Assembly: GCF_000022025.1 (NCBI RefSeq)
Contig: NC_011886.1
Span: 930,001-994,000 of the forward strand
DNA: 64,000 bases
Direction of reading: 5' to 3'
Source: Pseudarthrobacter chlorophenolicus A6
Lineage (GTDB): Bacteria > Actinomycetota > Actinomycetes > Actinomycetales > Micrococcaceae
The notes under the pieces are model-generated. The model had not been told where the DNA came from. It saw nothing but the letters and a program-made list of their open reading frames with translations, and searched no databases. The translations under genes and the position numbers were made by a program. Below, piece by piece: positions 1 through 11,200 of the stretch. Within the stretch, counting starts at the first letter, position 1. Every line of letters starts with the position of its first letter.

Positions 1-630
1 CGAAGCTACAACCACGGCGTCGAGGGGCCCACCGAGGACGGCGAGATCCTGGCCAGGCGCGCCCAGTCGCGCCGCAACATGATGGCGTCGCTGATGATCT
101 CCCTTGGCGTTCCCATGATTACCGCCGGAGACGAACTGGCACGCACCCAGCAGGGGAACAACAACGCCTACTGCCAGGACAACGCCCTCACCTGGGTGGA
201 CTGGACGCGCACCCCGGAATCACACGAGATGCTCCGCAGCACCAAGCGGTACATCCGGCTCCGCAAGGAGTTCCTGGCCGCGCAGCCGCACCACTTCCCG
301 GTCCGGGACGAGCAGTCCTACCTGTACTGGTACGACCACAACGGCCAACCGATGTCCATGGAACGCTGGAACGATCCGCAGCACCGTGTGATGCAACTGC
401 TCCTCGGCTCCGATGACGGCGAGCTGGCGGGCCTTGTGGTGGTGAACGGAACCGGTTCGGATATCACCATCACCCTTCCGCCGCTGGCCGCGGAAGGCAC
501 GGGTCCGCGGATGTTCGAACTGCGGCTCACCACCTCCCCGCTTCACGAGCAGCGGCAGGGTGGCCTGGTGGCTTCGGGTGAAAAGGACCTGGTGGAGGCC
601 AACTCCATCAGTATCTACCGCAACGCCTAG
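1..630 (+). CDS. glgX: Glycogen debranching enzyme GlgX, C-terminal part (5' end outside window)
   Basis: The frame is open from the first base, so the start lies upstream; 209 codons are present. The motifs NHGVEGPTEDGEI and GDELARTQQGNNNAYCQDN are typical of GlgX-type isoamylases (GH13), which remove alpha-1,6 branches from phosphorylase-trimmed glycogen in the cytoplasm. The rest is the C-terminal beta-sandwich domain, ending in NSISIYRNA. Its place beside glgP, glgE, treS and glgB supports a glycogen/trehalose role. The catalytic residues lie upstream and cannot be checked. TreX/GlgX naming within this family is loose. Confidence 0.93.
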   Translation, partial: RSYNHGVEGPTEDGEILARRAQSRRNMMASLMISLGVPMITAGDELARTQQGNNNAYCQDNALTWVDWTRTPESHEMLRSTKRYIRLRKEFLAAQPHHFPVRDEQSYLYWYDHNGQPMSMERWNDPQHRVMQLLLGSDDGELAGLVVVNGTGSDITITLPPLAAEGTGPRMFELRLTTSPLHEQRQGGLVASGEKDLVEANSISIYRNA

Positions 631-646
631 CCCGGGAACACCGACC

Positions 647-1138
647 ATGCGCAACCGCAACATCCTGCCCCTGCTGCTTGCCGCCCTGGTGGTTGTGGCA
701 GTGCTGGTCTTCGGCGGCCAGGGCGTCCTGGGCCAGTTGACGGAGGGCACGACGACGGCGCCCGCCACCGGCGCGGCGGCCTCCGCGTCCGCGTCCCCGG
801 CGCAGTCGCGCCCGGCCCAGGCGGCACCGGCGCCCGCGCAAAAGAACCCCTCCGGCCTGCCAGCCATCAGGGAGTCCCAGCTGCCGGCCGAAGGGCGCCG
901 GATCCTGGCCCTGATCCGCGCGGGCGGACCGTACCGGTACAGCCAGGACGACCAGGCGTTTGGCAACTTTGAAGGCATCCTGCCCCGCCGGGACCGTGGC
1001 TACTACCGCGAATACACTGTGCCCACGCCGGGGGAGTCAGACCGCGGCGCCCGCAGGATAGTTGCCGGTGCTGACGGCGATAAGTACTACACCGGCGACC
1101 ACTACGAATCGTTCTCGTTCATTACGGAAGGCAGTTAG
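647..1138 (+). CDS. Membrane-anchored or secreted barnase-family ribonuclease
   Basis: This 163-aa protein has a hydrophobic N-terminal segment (about residues 6-23), a low-complexity Ala/Ser/Pro/Gln linker (about 34-68) and a C-terminal microbial ribonuclease domain (about 70-163). The barnase catalytic triad is recognisable: Glu122 in YREYTV, Arg136 or 137 in ARRIVAG, and His152 in TGDHYESF. Barnases cleave single-stranded RNA, preferring guanine. I chose the ATG at 647 because it begins the hydrophobic segment; the longer frame from 560 runs into glgX. The barstar homologue starts 7 nt after the stop, a normal toxin/inhibitor pairing. No clean signal peptidase site is visible, so the protein may stay tethered. 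Confidence 0.88.
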   Translation: MRNRNILPLLLAALVVVAVLVFGGQGVLGQLTEGTTTAPATGAAASASASPAQSRPAQAAPAPAQKNPSGLPAIRESQLPAEGRRILALIRAGGPYRYSQDDQAFGNFEGILPRRDRGYYREYTVPTPGESDRGARRIVAGADGDKYYTGDHYESFSFITEGS

Positions 1139-1145
1139 CAGCACC

Positions 1146-1502
1146 ATGAAGATCTACTCCGGCGACACCTGGACCCTTGAGGAACTGCAGGAGCAGGTGG
1201 CGGACGCGGGCCGCCGCAGCCTGGTCATCCCTCCGGCCGACAGCAAAAGGGCGGTCCTGGAAACCTTCGGCGAAGTCCTGAGCTTTCCGGAGCACTACGG
1301 GGTCAACCTCGATGCGCTGAACGATTCGCTGCATGATTTCGCGGACAGCATTTCGGACAACGGCAACTCCCCTGTCACCGTCCTCTGGCAGGTGGCGGCA
1401 CCGTTCCGCTCCGACAGGTCGTTCGGGATCCTCTGCGAAATCCTTCAGGACGCAGAGAGCTACGCAGGCAAGGACCTGAGGGTCACCGCCGTCCTCCTGT
1501 AA
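1146..1502 (+). CDS. Barstar-family ribonuclease inhibitor
   Basis: This 118-aa protein has the barstar layout: a short beta strand (MKIYSGDTW), a helix, then the inhibitor-helix region FPEHYGVNLDALNDSLHD. In barstar the equivalent helix and loop carry the aspartates that plug the barnase active site. The C-terminus RVTAVLL is a typical last strand. It lies 7 nt downstream of the ribonuclease gene, so the two are almost certainly co-transcribed and this protein protects the producer. No signal peptide is present, as expected for a cytoplasmic inhibitor. The ATG at 1146 gives the normal family length; the longer frame from 1062 overlaps the ribonuclease. Confidence 0.9.
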   Translation: MKIYSGDTWTLEELQEQVADAGRRSLVIPPADSKRAVLETFGEVLSFPEHYGVNLDALNDSLHDFADSISDNGNSPVTVLWQVAAPFRSDRSFGILCEILQDAESYAGKDLRVTAVLL

Positions 1503-1510
1503 ACCAAGAA

Positions 1511-1540
1511 CAGGAGGGAAGCCCGTCGGCTTCCCTCCTG
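1511..1540. terminator. Bidirectional intrinsic terminator between barstar and glgP
   Basis: A perfect 13-bp inverted repeat (1511-1523 / 1528-1540) with a 4-nt loop lies between two convergent genes. There is no long T-run on either side, which is common for high-GC actinobacterial terminators. Confidence 0.8.
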
Positions 1541-1575
1541 CTATTGACGCTCAACCAGCCTCGCTGGCCTGAATG

Positions 1576-4191
1576 CTACGCGTTGACGATCAGCCCCAGT
1601 TCGGCCTTGGACGCAAGTCCTTCATGCCGCGGCAGGACACGGACGGTGTAGCCGAACGGCCCGGACCTGTCGATCACCAGGGAACCGCTGAAGAGGTGGC
1701 GGCCATTGCCCAGGTCCTCCTTCACCTGCAGCTCCATGATGGTGATGTCCGTCAGGGTGTCGCTTTCCTCAGCCCGGCCGTACGCAACCTCCACGCAGAC
1801 GTCCTCGGGGGTCAGGCCGCTGAGGGCCACGTACGCGTTGACCTGGAGGGTGTCCCCGATCTGCGGATCCTCGGAGACGCCCACCGAGTCCACATGCTCC
1901 ACATGCACCTGCGGCCAGGCCGAGCGCACCTTCGCCGTCCACGACGCCAGCGACCGTGCCTGGGCGTAGCCGGTGGCACTGGCGCTGCGGCCGGCCTCCG
2001 CCGCGGGACGGTACAGGATGTTGACGTAGTCGCGGAGCATTCGCTCTGCCGAAACCGCCGGCCCCAGGTGGGACAACGTGTGCTTGATCATGGACACCCA
2101 ATGCGTGGGCACCCGCTCGGCCGCCGACGTCGACGGTCCCGCAGCGCCCGCGGCCGCCGACACCGTGCTGCCGTAGAACCTCGGCGCCACCTGGCTTTCA
2201 AGCAGCTCGTACAGCGCGGCAGCCTCGATATCGTCGCGCTCTTCGGGCGATGCGCCGTTGTTGGCCGTCGGAATGGCCCAGCCGTTCTCGCCGTCGTACA
2301 TCTCATCCCACCAGCCGTCCAGCACGGACAGGTTCAGCGAGCCGTTCAGTGCGGCCTTCATGCCTGACGTGCCGCAGGCCTCAAGGGGCCGCAACGGGTT
2401 GTTCAGCCAGACGTCGCAGCCCGGGAACAGGGTCCTTGCCATGGCAATGTCATAGTTCGGCAGGAACGCGATCCGGTGGCGGACCTCGGGATCGTCCGTG
2501 AACCGGACCAGGTCCTGGATCATCTTCTTGCCGGCGTCATCGGCCGGGTGGGACTTGCCGGCGATGACCAGCTGGATGGGGTGCTCCTTATGGAGCAGCA
2601 ACGCCTTCAGCCGTTCCGGTTCGCGCAGCATCAGCGTGAGCCGCTTGTAGGTGGGAACACGGCGGGCGAACCCGATGGTGAGTACGTCCGGGTCCAGGAC
2701 GTGTTCGGTCCAGCCCAGTTCGGCGTCGGCGGCGCCACGCTTCTTCCACGCCGCGCGCAGGCGGCGGCGCACGTCGTCCACCAGCGCCGAACGCAGCTTA
2801 CGCCGGAGCGCCCAAACGTCCGCGTCGCTGACGTTGTACGCCAGGTCCCAGCGGCCGTTGGCCTCCGCTTCGCTGCCGAACTGGTCCCGGGCCAGCTGGG
2901 AGATCCGGCTGTCCACCCAGGTGGGCACGTGCACGCCGTTGGTCACCGAGGTGATGGGCACCTCGGAGTGGTCGAAGCCGGGCCACAGTGCCGAGAACAT
3001 CCCGCGGGACACCTCGCCGTGGAGCTTGGCCACACCATTGGCGCGCTGGGCCAGGCGCAGGCCCATCACAGCCATGTTGAAGACGGACGGGTTTCCGTCG
3101 GAGTAGTTCTCGCGCCCCAGTTCCAGGATGCGGTCCACCGGCACGTCGGGCGCCAGCCCGGCCTGGAAGAAGTGGCTGATCTGGGCAATCTCGAACCTGT
3201 CGATGCCTGCCGGTACGGGGGTGTGCGTGGTGAATACCGTGGAGGCACGCCCGGCCGTGAGGGCTTCATCGAACGTCAGTGCCTGCTCACCGGACATCAG
3301 CTCCTGGATACGTTCGATGCCCAGGAAGCCCGCGTGGCCTTCGTTGGTGTGGAACACTTCGGGAGCCGCCGTGCCGGTCAGCTTCTGGAACGCGCGCAAC
3401 GCCTTCACGCCGCCCATGCCCAGCAGCAGTTCCTGCTGAAGCCGGTGGTCACCGCCGCCGCCGTAAAGACGGTCGGTGATGCTGCGGGCGGCGTCGTCAT
3501 TTCCCGGAACGTTGGAGTCCAGGAGCAGGAGGGGGACGCGTCCGACGTCGGCCCGCCAGATGTGTGCCAGCAGGCGCCGGCCGTTGGGGAGCGGCAAGGA
3601 GACCTGGACCGGTTTGCCGTTGCCGTCCGGGGAGGGCTCGCGGAGCAGCGTGAGGGGCAGGCCGTCAGGGTCCAGTACGGGGTAGGTTTCCTGCTGCCAG
3701 GCGTCGCGGGAAAGGGACTGCTTGAAGTAGCCGGCCTGGTACAGCAGTCCCACGCCGATCAGCGGCACGCCCAGGTCCGAGGCCGCCTTGAGGTGGTCGC
3801 CGGCAAGGATGCCAAGGCCGCCGGAGTACTGCGGCAGGACTTCGGTGATGCCGAACTCAGGGGAAAAGTAGGCGATGGAGGCAGGAGCGGCCGGTCCCAG
3901 TCCCTGGTACCAGCGGGGCTCCTCGAGGTAGCGGTTGAGGTCCGCCTCGGCTGCCCGCACCTTCTCCACCACTTCCTGGTTGGTGGCCAGTTGCTGGAAC
4001 TCCTCGCGGCTGACCATGCCCAGGAAACCCACCGGGTCCTGGCCGCTTTCCTGCCACAGTGCCGGGTTGAGGCCAGCGAAAAGTTCCCGAGTGGGGCGGT
4101 GCCAGGACCAGCGCAAATTGCTGGCCAACCGGGCCAGCGGCCGGATGGGTTCGGGGAGGACTGTACGGACCGTAAACCTGCGGATTGCCTT
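1576..4191 (-). CDS. glgP: Alpha-glucan (glycogen) phosphorylase
   Basis: The product is about 871 aa, a GT35 glucan phosphorylase that releases glucose-1-phosphate from alpha-1,4-glucan ends using pyridoxal phosphate. The PLP-lysine signature GTSGMKAALNGSLN is present, with the lysine near residue 612. The N-terminal DUF3417-type region (NLRWSWHRPTRELF) is that of the short actinobacterial phosphorylases. I place the start at GTG 4191 because it gives MKAIRRFTVRTVLPE, matching family N-termini; in-frame GTG 4203 and TTG 4215 are alternatives, and no start has a strong ribosome binding site. It is divergent from glgE across a roughly 155-bp gap and converges on the barnase/barstar pair. Confidence 0.93.
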   Translation of the reverse strand, partial: KAIRRFTVRTVLPEPIRPLARLASNLRWSWHRPTRELFAGLNPALWQESGQDPVGFLGMVSREEFQQLATNQEVVEKVRAAEADLNRYLEEPRWYQGLGPAAPASIAYFSPEFGITEVLPQYSGGLGILAGDHLKAASDLGVPLIGVGLLYQAGYFKQSLSRDAWQQETYPVLDPDGLPLTLLREPSPDGNGKPVQVSLPLPNGRRLLAHIWRADVGRVPLLLLDSNVPGNDDAARSITDRLYGGGGDHRLQQELLLGMGGVKALRAFQKLTGTAAPEVFHTNEGHAGFLGIERIQELMSGEQALTFDEALTAGRASTVFTTHTPVPAGIDRFEIAQISHFFQAGLAPDVPVDRILELGRENYSDGNPSVFNMAVMGLRLAQRANGVAKLHGEVSRGMFSALWPGFDHSEVPITSVTNGVHVPTWVDSRISQLARDQFGSEAEANGRWDLAYNVSDADVWALRRKLRSALVDDVRRRLRAAWKKRGAADAELGWTEHVLDPDVLTIGFARRVPTYKRLTLMLREPERLKALLLHKEHPIQLVIAGKSHPADDAGKKMIQDLVRFTDDPEVRHRIAFLPNYDIAMARTLFPGCDVWLNNPLRPLEACGTSGMKAALNGSLNLSVLDGWWDEMYDGENGWAIPTANNGASPEERDDIEAAALYELLESQVAPRFYGSTVSAAAGAAGPSTSAAERVPTHWVSMIKHTLSHLGPAVSAERMLRDYVNILYRPAAEAGRSASATGYAQARSLASWTAKVRSAWPQVHVEHVDSVGVSEDPQIGDTLQVNAYVALSGLTPEDVCVEVAYGRAEESDTLTDITIMELQVKEDLGNGRHLFSGSLVIDRSGPFGYTVRVLPRHEGLASKAELGLIVNA

Positions 4192-4348
4192 CACCTGCGT
4201 CACACTAACGGACAACCCCCACGGCTGTAACCAGCTTTAGGTTTCTTTTGCGTAAATGACAGGGGACGTGAAGCAAATGAAGCGCGGCGCAACAAAATAC
4301 AGTGCGCAGGCTTAGCAATCTTCGTCATTTCTCGCTAACGTCGAGCCT

Positions 4349-6430
4349 GTGACGACTAACTCAGTAACCAGTGCCGCATCAAAGAAAATGCCCAAGGGAC
4401 AGATCACCGACGGACTCCGGTTCGGACGTTTTCCGATCACTGCCGTTCAGCCAGTCGTCGAGGGCGGGAAGTTCCCCGCCAAGGCGCTGCCCGGCGAAGG
4501 AATCGTCGTGGGTGCCACCTCGTTCCGTGAGGGCCATGACCAGCTTGGCGTCAGCGCCGTGCTCCTGGATCCCTCAGGTGCCGAACGCCAACGCGTGCGG
4601 CTCGCCCCTCCGCGTGGGGAACGCGGAATGGGGACCGACCGCTGGGAGGGCGTCCTCACGCCGTCGGAAACCGGCAACTGGTCATTCGTCATCGAAGCGT
4701 GGCACGACCGCTACGGCACGTGGCACCACAATGCTGAAGTGAAGATCGCCGCCGGCATCGACGTCGAACTAATGCTTGCCGAAGGCGCGGCCCTGCTGCG
4801 CGAAGCGTCCGCCGAAGACTTCCGCAGCGACTGGGACAAAGGCGTCCTTCGCGACGCCGCCGGCAAGCTGGCTGACCAGTCCCTCAGCACCGAAGAACGC
4901 CTGGGCGCCGGATTCGGCCACGATGTGGCCGGCGTTGTGGCACACCAGCCCATCCGTGAACTTGTCACCGTTTCCGAGAAGTACCCCCTACTGGTGGAGC
5001 GTGACCGCGCCGGCCGCGGCTCCTGGTACGAGTTCTTCCCCCGCTCCGAGGGGGCTGTCAAGGACCACAACACCGGTGCCTGGACATCCGGCAACTTCCG
5101 CACCGCTGCCCGCCGGCTCGACGCCGTCGCCGGTATGGGCTTTGACGTCATCTACATGCCGCCCATCCACCCGATCGGCGTACAGCACCGGAAGGGCCCC
5201 AACAACACCCTTGTGGCGGGCCCGCACGATCCCGGCTCCCCATGGGCCATCGGCGCCGCCGAAGGCGGGCACGACGCCATCCATCCGGACCTCGGCTCCT
5301 TCGAGGACTTTGACGCCTTCGTGGCCCGGGCCAATGAGCTGGGCCTGGAAGTGGCGCTGGACCTGGCGCTGCAGGCGGCACCGGACCACCCCTGGGTCGC
5401 CGCGCATCCCGAATGGTTCACCACCCGGGTAGACGGCAGCATTGCCTATGCCGAAAATCCGCCCAAGAAGTACCAGGACATTTACCCGCTTAATTTCGAT
5501 AATGACCCCGAGGGGCTTTCCAACGAAATTCTGCGCATTGTGTTGTTGTGGGTCAGCCACGGGGTAAAGATTTTCCGAGTCGATAACCCGCACACCAAAC
5601 CCGTGTGGTTCTGGGAATGGCTCATTGCCGAGGTTAACAAATCGGTTCCGGGCGTCGTGTTCCTGGCCGAGGCTTTCACCCGCCCCGCGATGATGCATGC
5701 GCTGGGCAGGGCCGGCTTCCAGCAGTCCTACACGTACTTCACATGGCGCAACACCAAGAAGGAGATCGAGGAGTACTTCCACGAGGTCAGCCATGAGTCA
5801 CCGGCGTACTTCCGGCCCAACTTCTTCGTCAACACCCCGGACATCCTCACTGAGTACCTCCAGTACGGCGGTCCGGCCGCGTTCAAGGTCAAGGCTGTCC
5901 TCGCATCGACGGCCAGCCCGCTGTGGGGCGTGTACGCCGGCTACGAATTGTACGAGCACGTGGCCCGCCCGGGCGCGGAGGAGTACATCGACAACGAAAA
6001 GTTCGAGTACAAGGCCCGCGACTGGGATGCCGCTGCCGAGTCCGGCCGGACGTTGGCACCGTTCATCACGCGGCTGAACCACCTTCGCCGCGACCACCCT
6101 GCACTCCAGGACCTCCAGAACCTCACGGTCCACCAGAGCACCGACGACTCCACCGTGGTCTACTCCAAGCACAAGACCCTGGCGGACGGTTCCAAGGACA
6201 CGCTCATTGTGGTGGTCAACGTGGACCCGCACGTCACCAAGGAATGCAGCGTAGCCCTGGACCTGGCGGCCCTGGAGCTGGACCCGCAGGACATCACCCC
6301 GGGCGGCGGCTTCTATGTTGACGACCTTATTTCCGGCGAAAGCTGGGAGTGGGGAGAGTTCAACTACGTCCGCCTTGACCCGCACGTGGAGCCCGCACAC
6401 ATCCTGAGCGTCAGGAGAATGCCTCAGTGA
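4349..6430 (+). CDS. glgE: Alpha-1,4-glucan:maltose-1-phosphate maltosyltransferase
   Basis: This 693-aa GH13_3 enzyme extends linear alpha-1,4-glucan with maltosyl units from maltose-1-phosphate, the polymerising step of the GlgE pathway. An N-terminal beta-sandwich domain (about 1-120) precedes the TIM barrel. The predicted nucleophile is Asp412 in [10 protein letters not shown] and the acid/base is Glu441 in FLAEAFTRP. The GTG start is called from the open frame; Met14 (MPKGQ) is an alternative. The stop overlaps the treS start by 4 nt (GTGA), so the two are translationally coupled. The substrate is made by the maltokinase domain two genes downstream. Confidence 0.95.
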   Translation: MTTNSVTSAASKKMPKGQITDGLRFGRFPITAVQPVVEGGKFPAKALPGEGIVVGATSFREGHDQLGVSAVLLDPSGAERQRVRLAPPRGERGMGTDRWEGVLTPSETGNWSFVIEAWHDRYGTWHHNAEVKIAAGIDVELMLAEGAALLREASAEDFRSDWDKGVLRDAAGKLADQSLSTEERLGAGFGHDVAGVVAHQPIRELVTVSEKYPLLVERDRAGRGSWYEFFPRSEGAVKDHNTGAWTSGNFRTAARRLDAVAGMGFDVIYMPPIHPIGVQHRKGPNNTLVAGPHDPGSPWAIGAAEGGHDAIHPDLGSFEDFDAFVARANELGLEVALDLALQAAPDHPWVAAHPEWFTTRVDGSIAYAENPPKKYQDIYPLNFDNDPEGLSNEILRIVLLWVSHGVKIFRVDNPHTKPVWFWEWLIAEVNKSVPGVVFLAEAFTRPAMMHALGRAGFQQSYTYFTWRNTKKEIEEYFHEVSHESPAYFRPNFFVNTPDILTEYLQYGGPAAFKVKAVLASTASPLWGVYAGYELYEHVARPGAEEYIDNEKFEYKARDWDAAAESGRTLAPFITRLNHLRRDHPALQDLQNLTVHQSTDDSTVVYSKHKTLADGSKDTLIVVVNVDPHVTKECSVALDLAALELDPQDITPGGGFYVDDLISGESWEWGEFNYVRLDPHVEPAHILSVRRMPQ

Positions 6431-8223
6431 TTTTCAATCCGCAAAGTTCCGGCCAGCATTTCACGCCCAAAAGCACGTTTGAGCTGAATGCTCCGGGTCT
6501 CCAGCACGATCCGCTGTGGTACCGGAAAGCCGTTTTCTACGAGGTGCTGGTACGGGCCTTTGCGGATGCCAACGGTGACGGGTCCGGGGATTTCTCCGGC
6601 CTCATCGACAGGCTGGACTATCTCCAGTGGCTGGGCGTGGATTGCCTGTGGTTGCCGCCGTTCTTCCAGTCACCCCTGCGGGACGGCGGCTACGACATCT
6701 CGGACTACAACTCCGTCCTGGACGAGTTCGGGACCATCAGCGACTTCAAGCGGCTGGTGGCCGAGGCACATGCCCGGGGAGTGCGGGTGATTATCGACCT
6801 GCCGCTGAACCACACCTCGGACCAGCATCCGTGGTTCCAGGAATCACGCAAGGATCCCGACGGGCCCTACGGCGATTTCTACGTCTGGAGCGACACCGAC
6901 GAAAAGTACCAGGATGCCCGCATCATCTTCGTTGACACCGAGGAGTCAAACTGGACGTTCGATCCCATCCGCCGGCAATTCTTTTGGCACCGTTTCTTCA
7001 GCCACCAGCCGGACCTGAACTTTGAGAATCCCAAGGTCATCGAGGCGCTCTTTGACGTAGTGCGGTTCTGGTTGGACCAGGGCATCGACGGGTTCCGCGC
7101 TGACGCCATCCCCTACCTGTTCGAAGAGGAAGGGACCAACTGCGAAAACCTTCCGGCCACCCATGATTTCCTGCGGAAGCTGCGCGCCATGGTGGACGAA
7201 AGCTACCCCGGCCGCGTCATCATCGCCGAGGCAAACCAGCCGCCCAACGAGGTCGTGGAGTACTTCGGAACCGAGGAGGAACCGGAGTGCCACATGGCAT
7301 TCCACTTCCCGATCATGCCGCGGCTCTACTATGCGCTCCGGGACCAGAAGGCCGCGCCCATCATCGAGACCATGCGCGACACCCCGGACATTCCGGACGG
7401 AGCCCAGTGGGGCACTTTCCTGCGCAACCACGATGAACTGACGCTCGAAATGGTCACCGCTGACGAACGCGCCGCGATGCTCGGCTGGTATGCCCCGGAC
7501 CCGCGCATGCGGGCCAACATCGGTATCCGCCGCCGGCTGGCTCCGTTGCTGGACAACTCACGGGCTGAGATTGAGCTGATCAACGCCCTGCTGCTGTCCC
7601 TGCCGGGCAGCCCGTTCCTGTACTACGGGGACGAAATCGGCATGGGGGACAACATCTGGCTCGAGGACCGTGACGCAGTCCGCACACCGATGCAATGGAA
7701 CCCTGACCGCAACGCGGGCTTCTCGCACGCGGACCCGGGAAAGCTCTACCTGCCGCCCATCCAGTCGCTGGTCTACAACTACAGCATGGCCAACGTGGAG
7801 GCCGAGTCCGCACACTCCGGATCGCTGCTTCGCTGGACCCGCCAGATCCTCAGCGTCCGAAGGAACCACCCGGCATTTGGCCTTGGCGCCTTCAAACACG
7901 TCGAAGCCGACCACGACGCCGTCCTGGCCTACCTCCGGGAACTGCCGGAGGGTAATTCCGCAGGATTGAACGGCGAAACGGTCCTCTGCGCTTTCAACCT
8001 CTCGCAGCATCCCGTGGCCGCGACGCTGCGGGTTCCCGAATACGCCGGCCGGGGACTGCGTGATGTCTTCGGTGGCCAGGTCTTCCCGGGGATCAACGAC
8101 GACGGTACGTTGACGCTGACTCTCGGCAGCCACGATTTCTTCTGGCTCCGGCTCCGGTCGGCGACGTCCAATCCGTCGTCGCCCTATACACAGGCACTGC
8201 CCATCCTGTCGATAGAGAATTGA
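6427..8223 (+). CDS. treS: Maltose alpha-D-glucosyltransferase / trehalose synthase
   Basis: This 598-aa GH13_16 enzyme interconverts maltose and trehalose. Its opening [20 protein letters not shown] is the standard TreS N-terminus. The catalytic residues are visible: Asp226 in [10 protein letters not shown], Glu268 in IIAEANQPP and Asp336 in LRNHDEL. No maltokinase is fused to its C-terminus, unlike TreS-Mak fusions elsewhere; here the kinase is fused to GlgB instead. The GTG start overlaps the glgE stop (GTGA), and the next gene begins one base after the treS stop, so the three form a tight operon. Confidence 0.95.
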   Translation: MIFNPQSSGQHFTPKSTFELNAPGLQHDPLWYRKAVFYEVLVRAFADANGDGSGDFSGLIDRLDYLQWLGVDCLWLPPFFQSPLRDGGYDISDYNSVLDEFGTISDFKRLVAEAHARGVRVIIDLPLNHTSDQHPWFQESRKDPDGPYGDFYVWSDTDEKYQDARIIFVDTEESNWTFDPIRRQFFWHRFFSHQPDLNFENPKVIEALFDVVRFWLDQGIDGFRADAIPYLFEEEGTNCENLPATHDFLRKLRAMVDESYPGRVIIAEANQPPNEVVEYFGTEEEPECHMAFHFPIMPRLYYALRDQKAAPIIETMRDTPDIPDGAQWGTFLRNHDELTLEMVTADERAAMLGWYAPDPRMRANIGIRRRLAPLLDNSRAEIELINALLLSLPGSPFLYYGDEIGMGDNIWLEDRDAVRTPMQWNPDRNAGFSHADPGKLYLPPIQSLVYNYSMANVEAESAHSGSLLRWTRQILSVRRNHPAFGLGAFKHVEADHDAVLAYLRELPEGNSAGLNGETVLCAFNLSQHPVAATLRVPEYAGRGLRDVFGGQVFPGINDDGTLTLTLGSHDFFWLRLRSATSNPSSPYTQALPILSIEN

Positions 8224-8224
8224 T

Positions 8225-11200
8225 ATGAACCAGCCAATACTGACTCCCGCCCTGACCACGCTCCTGAAGGAATGGCTTCCGAAGCAGCGATGGTTCCCCG
8301 TCAACAGCCCCGACTTCGAGATGTCGCAGGCAGGCAGCCTGGGAATTGAAGACCCCTCGGGGCATGCGGGGCTGGCGGTGTTCCTGCTGAACATCACCAC
8401 AGGCCCGTCCGACGGCGGCGGCCGCACTTTGGTGGTGCAGGTTCCGTTGAGCTTCCGGTCGGCGCCCGCGGCCGGCATGGAACGGGCGTTGGTGGGACAG
8501 GCGGCCGGGACGGACCCGTCCAGGACCTGGGTTTACGACGCCCTCCACGACCCCGACTTCATCGGCGGCTGGCTGGAACTCATCCGGCACGAAGCCACGG
8601 CACGCACCGGCGTGGCCGCGGGCTTCAAGGCATCCGGAGACTACCGGCTCCCCACCGCCCACGGAGTGGTCAAGGTGTTGTCCGGCGAGCAGTCCAACAC
8701 CTCAGTGATTGTTGACGACGGCGAGTCCGCAGCAATCGTGAAGTTCTTCCGGACACTGTCCGCCGGAACCAATCCGGAAGTTGAAGTGGGCGCAGCCCTG
8801 ACCGCTGCCGGCACCTCGGAGGTCCCCGCCACGCTGGGCTGGGTCAGGGGAGAGTGGTTGGAGAACGGCACCAACGCAGGCGGGACCGCGAGGGCAACCC
8901 GTCCGGTGCAGGGCGAGCTTGCCGTGGCCCACGAATTCCTTGCCGGTGGATTGGATGCCTGGCGGCTCGCCGTGGATGCAGCACGTTCCGGCAGGGACTT
9001 CACCGCGGAGGCACGGGCACTCGGCGCGGCAACGGCCACCGTCCACCGCCGGCTCGCCGAAACGCTTGGCCGCACAGAGGCTGCCGGTTCCGGTGAGGAC
9101 GTCGCGGCGGGAGTAGCCCGGCGTATCCGCGCGGCCTGGGCCGAGGCCGGTCCCGCCGTCGGCCCCTACGACGAGGCGCTGGGCGCCCTTCTTGACGGGC
9201 TCGACGGCGCCAATGCAGGTCCGCTCCAGCGGATCCACGGCGACCTGCACCTGGGCCAGATCCTGCAGGTGCCCCACGCTGCAGGCCGAACGGAACCACT
9301 CGCCGCCGCTGAACCGGAGCCCCGCTGGGCCATCCTCGATTTCGAGGGAGAACCGCTGCGCCCCATTGATGAGAGGAACGGCCCCGATGTGCCCTTGCGG
9401 GACGTCGCCGGCATGCTGCGCTCCTTCGACTACGCGGCCGGTGCCGCCCAGCGCGAGCAGGAGGGGGCCCACGTGCCCGCGTCCTGGGTTGACGACTGCG
9501 CCGACGCGTTCCTCGCCGGCTACGCGAAGGTCACCCCCGGCACCGTAGACCGGACCTCGCCGCTGTTTGTGGCATTGTGGCTGGACAAGGCGCTGTACGA
9601 AGTTGTTTATGAAATGCGTAACAGGCCCGATTGGCTGGCGATTCCAGTAAGCGCCTCCAGGCGGCTCCTGGGCGGTAACGGCGCCGGCGACACCGCCGGC
9701 GCAGCATCGGAAGGTAACGAAATGACAGGCACAGCACGAACAGGACGGCCGGGGGCTCCGCTCCCGGTGGACGACGGCACCCTGGGCAAGATCGCCAATG
9801 GTGAACACCACGCGCCGCACTCCGTACTGGGGGCGCACCTGGATGACTACGGTCACGTCACCGTCCGCACGGTGAAGCACCTGGCGGAAGCCGTCAGCGT
9901 CATCACCGCTGCAGGGGAAGTGCCGATGCAGCACGAGGCACATGGGGCCTGGGTAGCGGTGCTTGAGCCGGGCGAGCACGGGCACGTCCCGGACTACCGC
10001 CTGTCCGTGACGTACCCCGGGGCTGACCCGGTCACGGTGGACGAGCCCTACCGGTACCTGCCGACAGTCGGTGAGGTGGACCTGCACCTTATCGGCGAAG
10101 GCCGCCACGAAAAGCTCTGGCAGGTCCTGGGCGCACACGTCCAGCACTACAAGTCCTCCCTGGGAGATGTTGACGGTGTTTCCTTCGCCGTGTGGGCCCC
10201 CAATGCACAGGCCGTCCGCGTAAAGGGCGACTTCAACGGTTGGGACGGACGCGAACACTCGCTCCGCTCACTGGGGTCCTCCGGCATCTGGGAACTCTTC
10301 ATTCCCGGGGTTGTAGCAGGGGCGTGCTACAAATTCGAGATCCGCACCAAGGCCGGCTACTGGGTGGAAAAAGCGGACCCGCTGGCGTTCGGAACCGAGG
10401 TCCCGCCGCTCACGGCATCCCGCGTGGTGGAACCGTCCTACGCTTTCAAGGACGACGAGTGGATGCAGGCCCGTTCCGAACGCGATCCGCATAACTCGGC
10501 CATGAGCGTGTACGAGGTCCACCTCGGATCCTGGCGCCTCGGGCTTGGATACCGCGAACTTGCCAAGGAGCTCGTGGACTACGTCAAGTGGCTGGGCTTC
10601 ACGCACGTGGAGTTCATGCCGGTTGCCGAGCACCCCTTCGGCGGTTCCTGGGGCTACCAGGTCACTTCCTACTTTGCCCCGACGTCCCGGTTCGGCCACC
10701 CCGACGAGTTCCGCTACCTGGTGGACACCCTGCACCAGGCCGGCATCGGCGTCCTGCTGGACTGGGTCCCTGCCCACTTCCCCAAGGATTCATGGGCGCT
10801 GGCACAGTTCGACGGCCAGCCCCTATACGAACACGCCGACCCCACCCTGGGTGAACACCCCGACTGGGGAACGCTGATCTTCGACTTCGGCCGTACCGAG
10901 GTGCGCAACTTCCTGGTGGCGAACGCATTGTACTGGCTGGATGAGTTCCACATCGACGGACTGCGGGTGGATGCCGTGGCATCGATGCTGTACCTGGACT
11001 ACTCCCGCGAGGAAGGACAGTGGCGGCCCAACCGGTTCGGTGGGCGGGAGAACCTCGAAGCGATCTCCTTCCTCCAAGAAGTCAACGCCACGGTCTACAA
11101 GACCCACCCCGGTGCCGTGATGATCGCCGAGGAGTCAACGGCGTTCCCGGGCGTAACCGCACCCACCAGCCACGGCGGACTGGGATTCGGCCTGAAATGG

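Noticed and set aside
2476..4230. 584-codon plus-strand frame opposite glgP
   Set aside because: It is the antisense shadow of a gene with strong C/G third-position bias; it has no domain or ribosome site.
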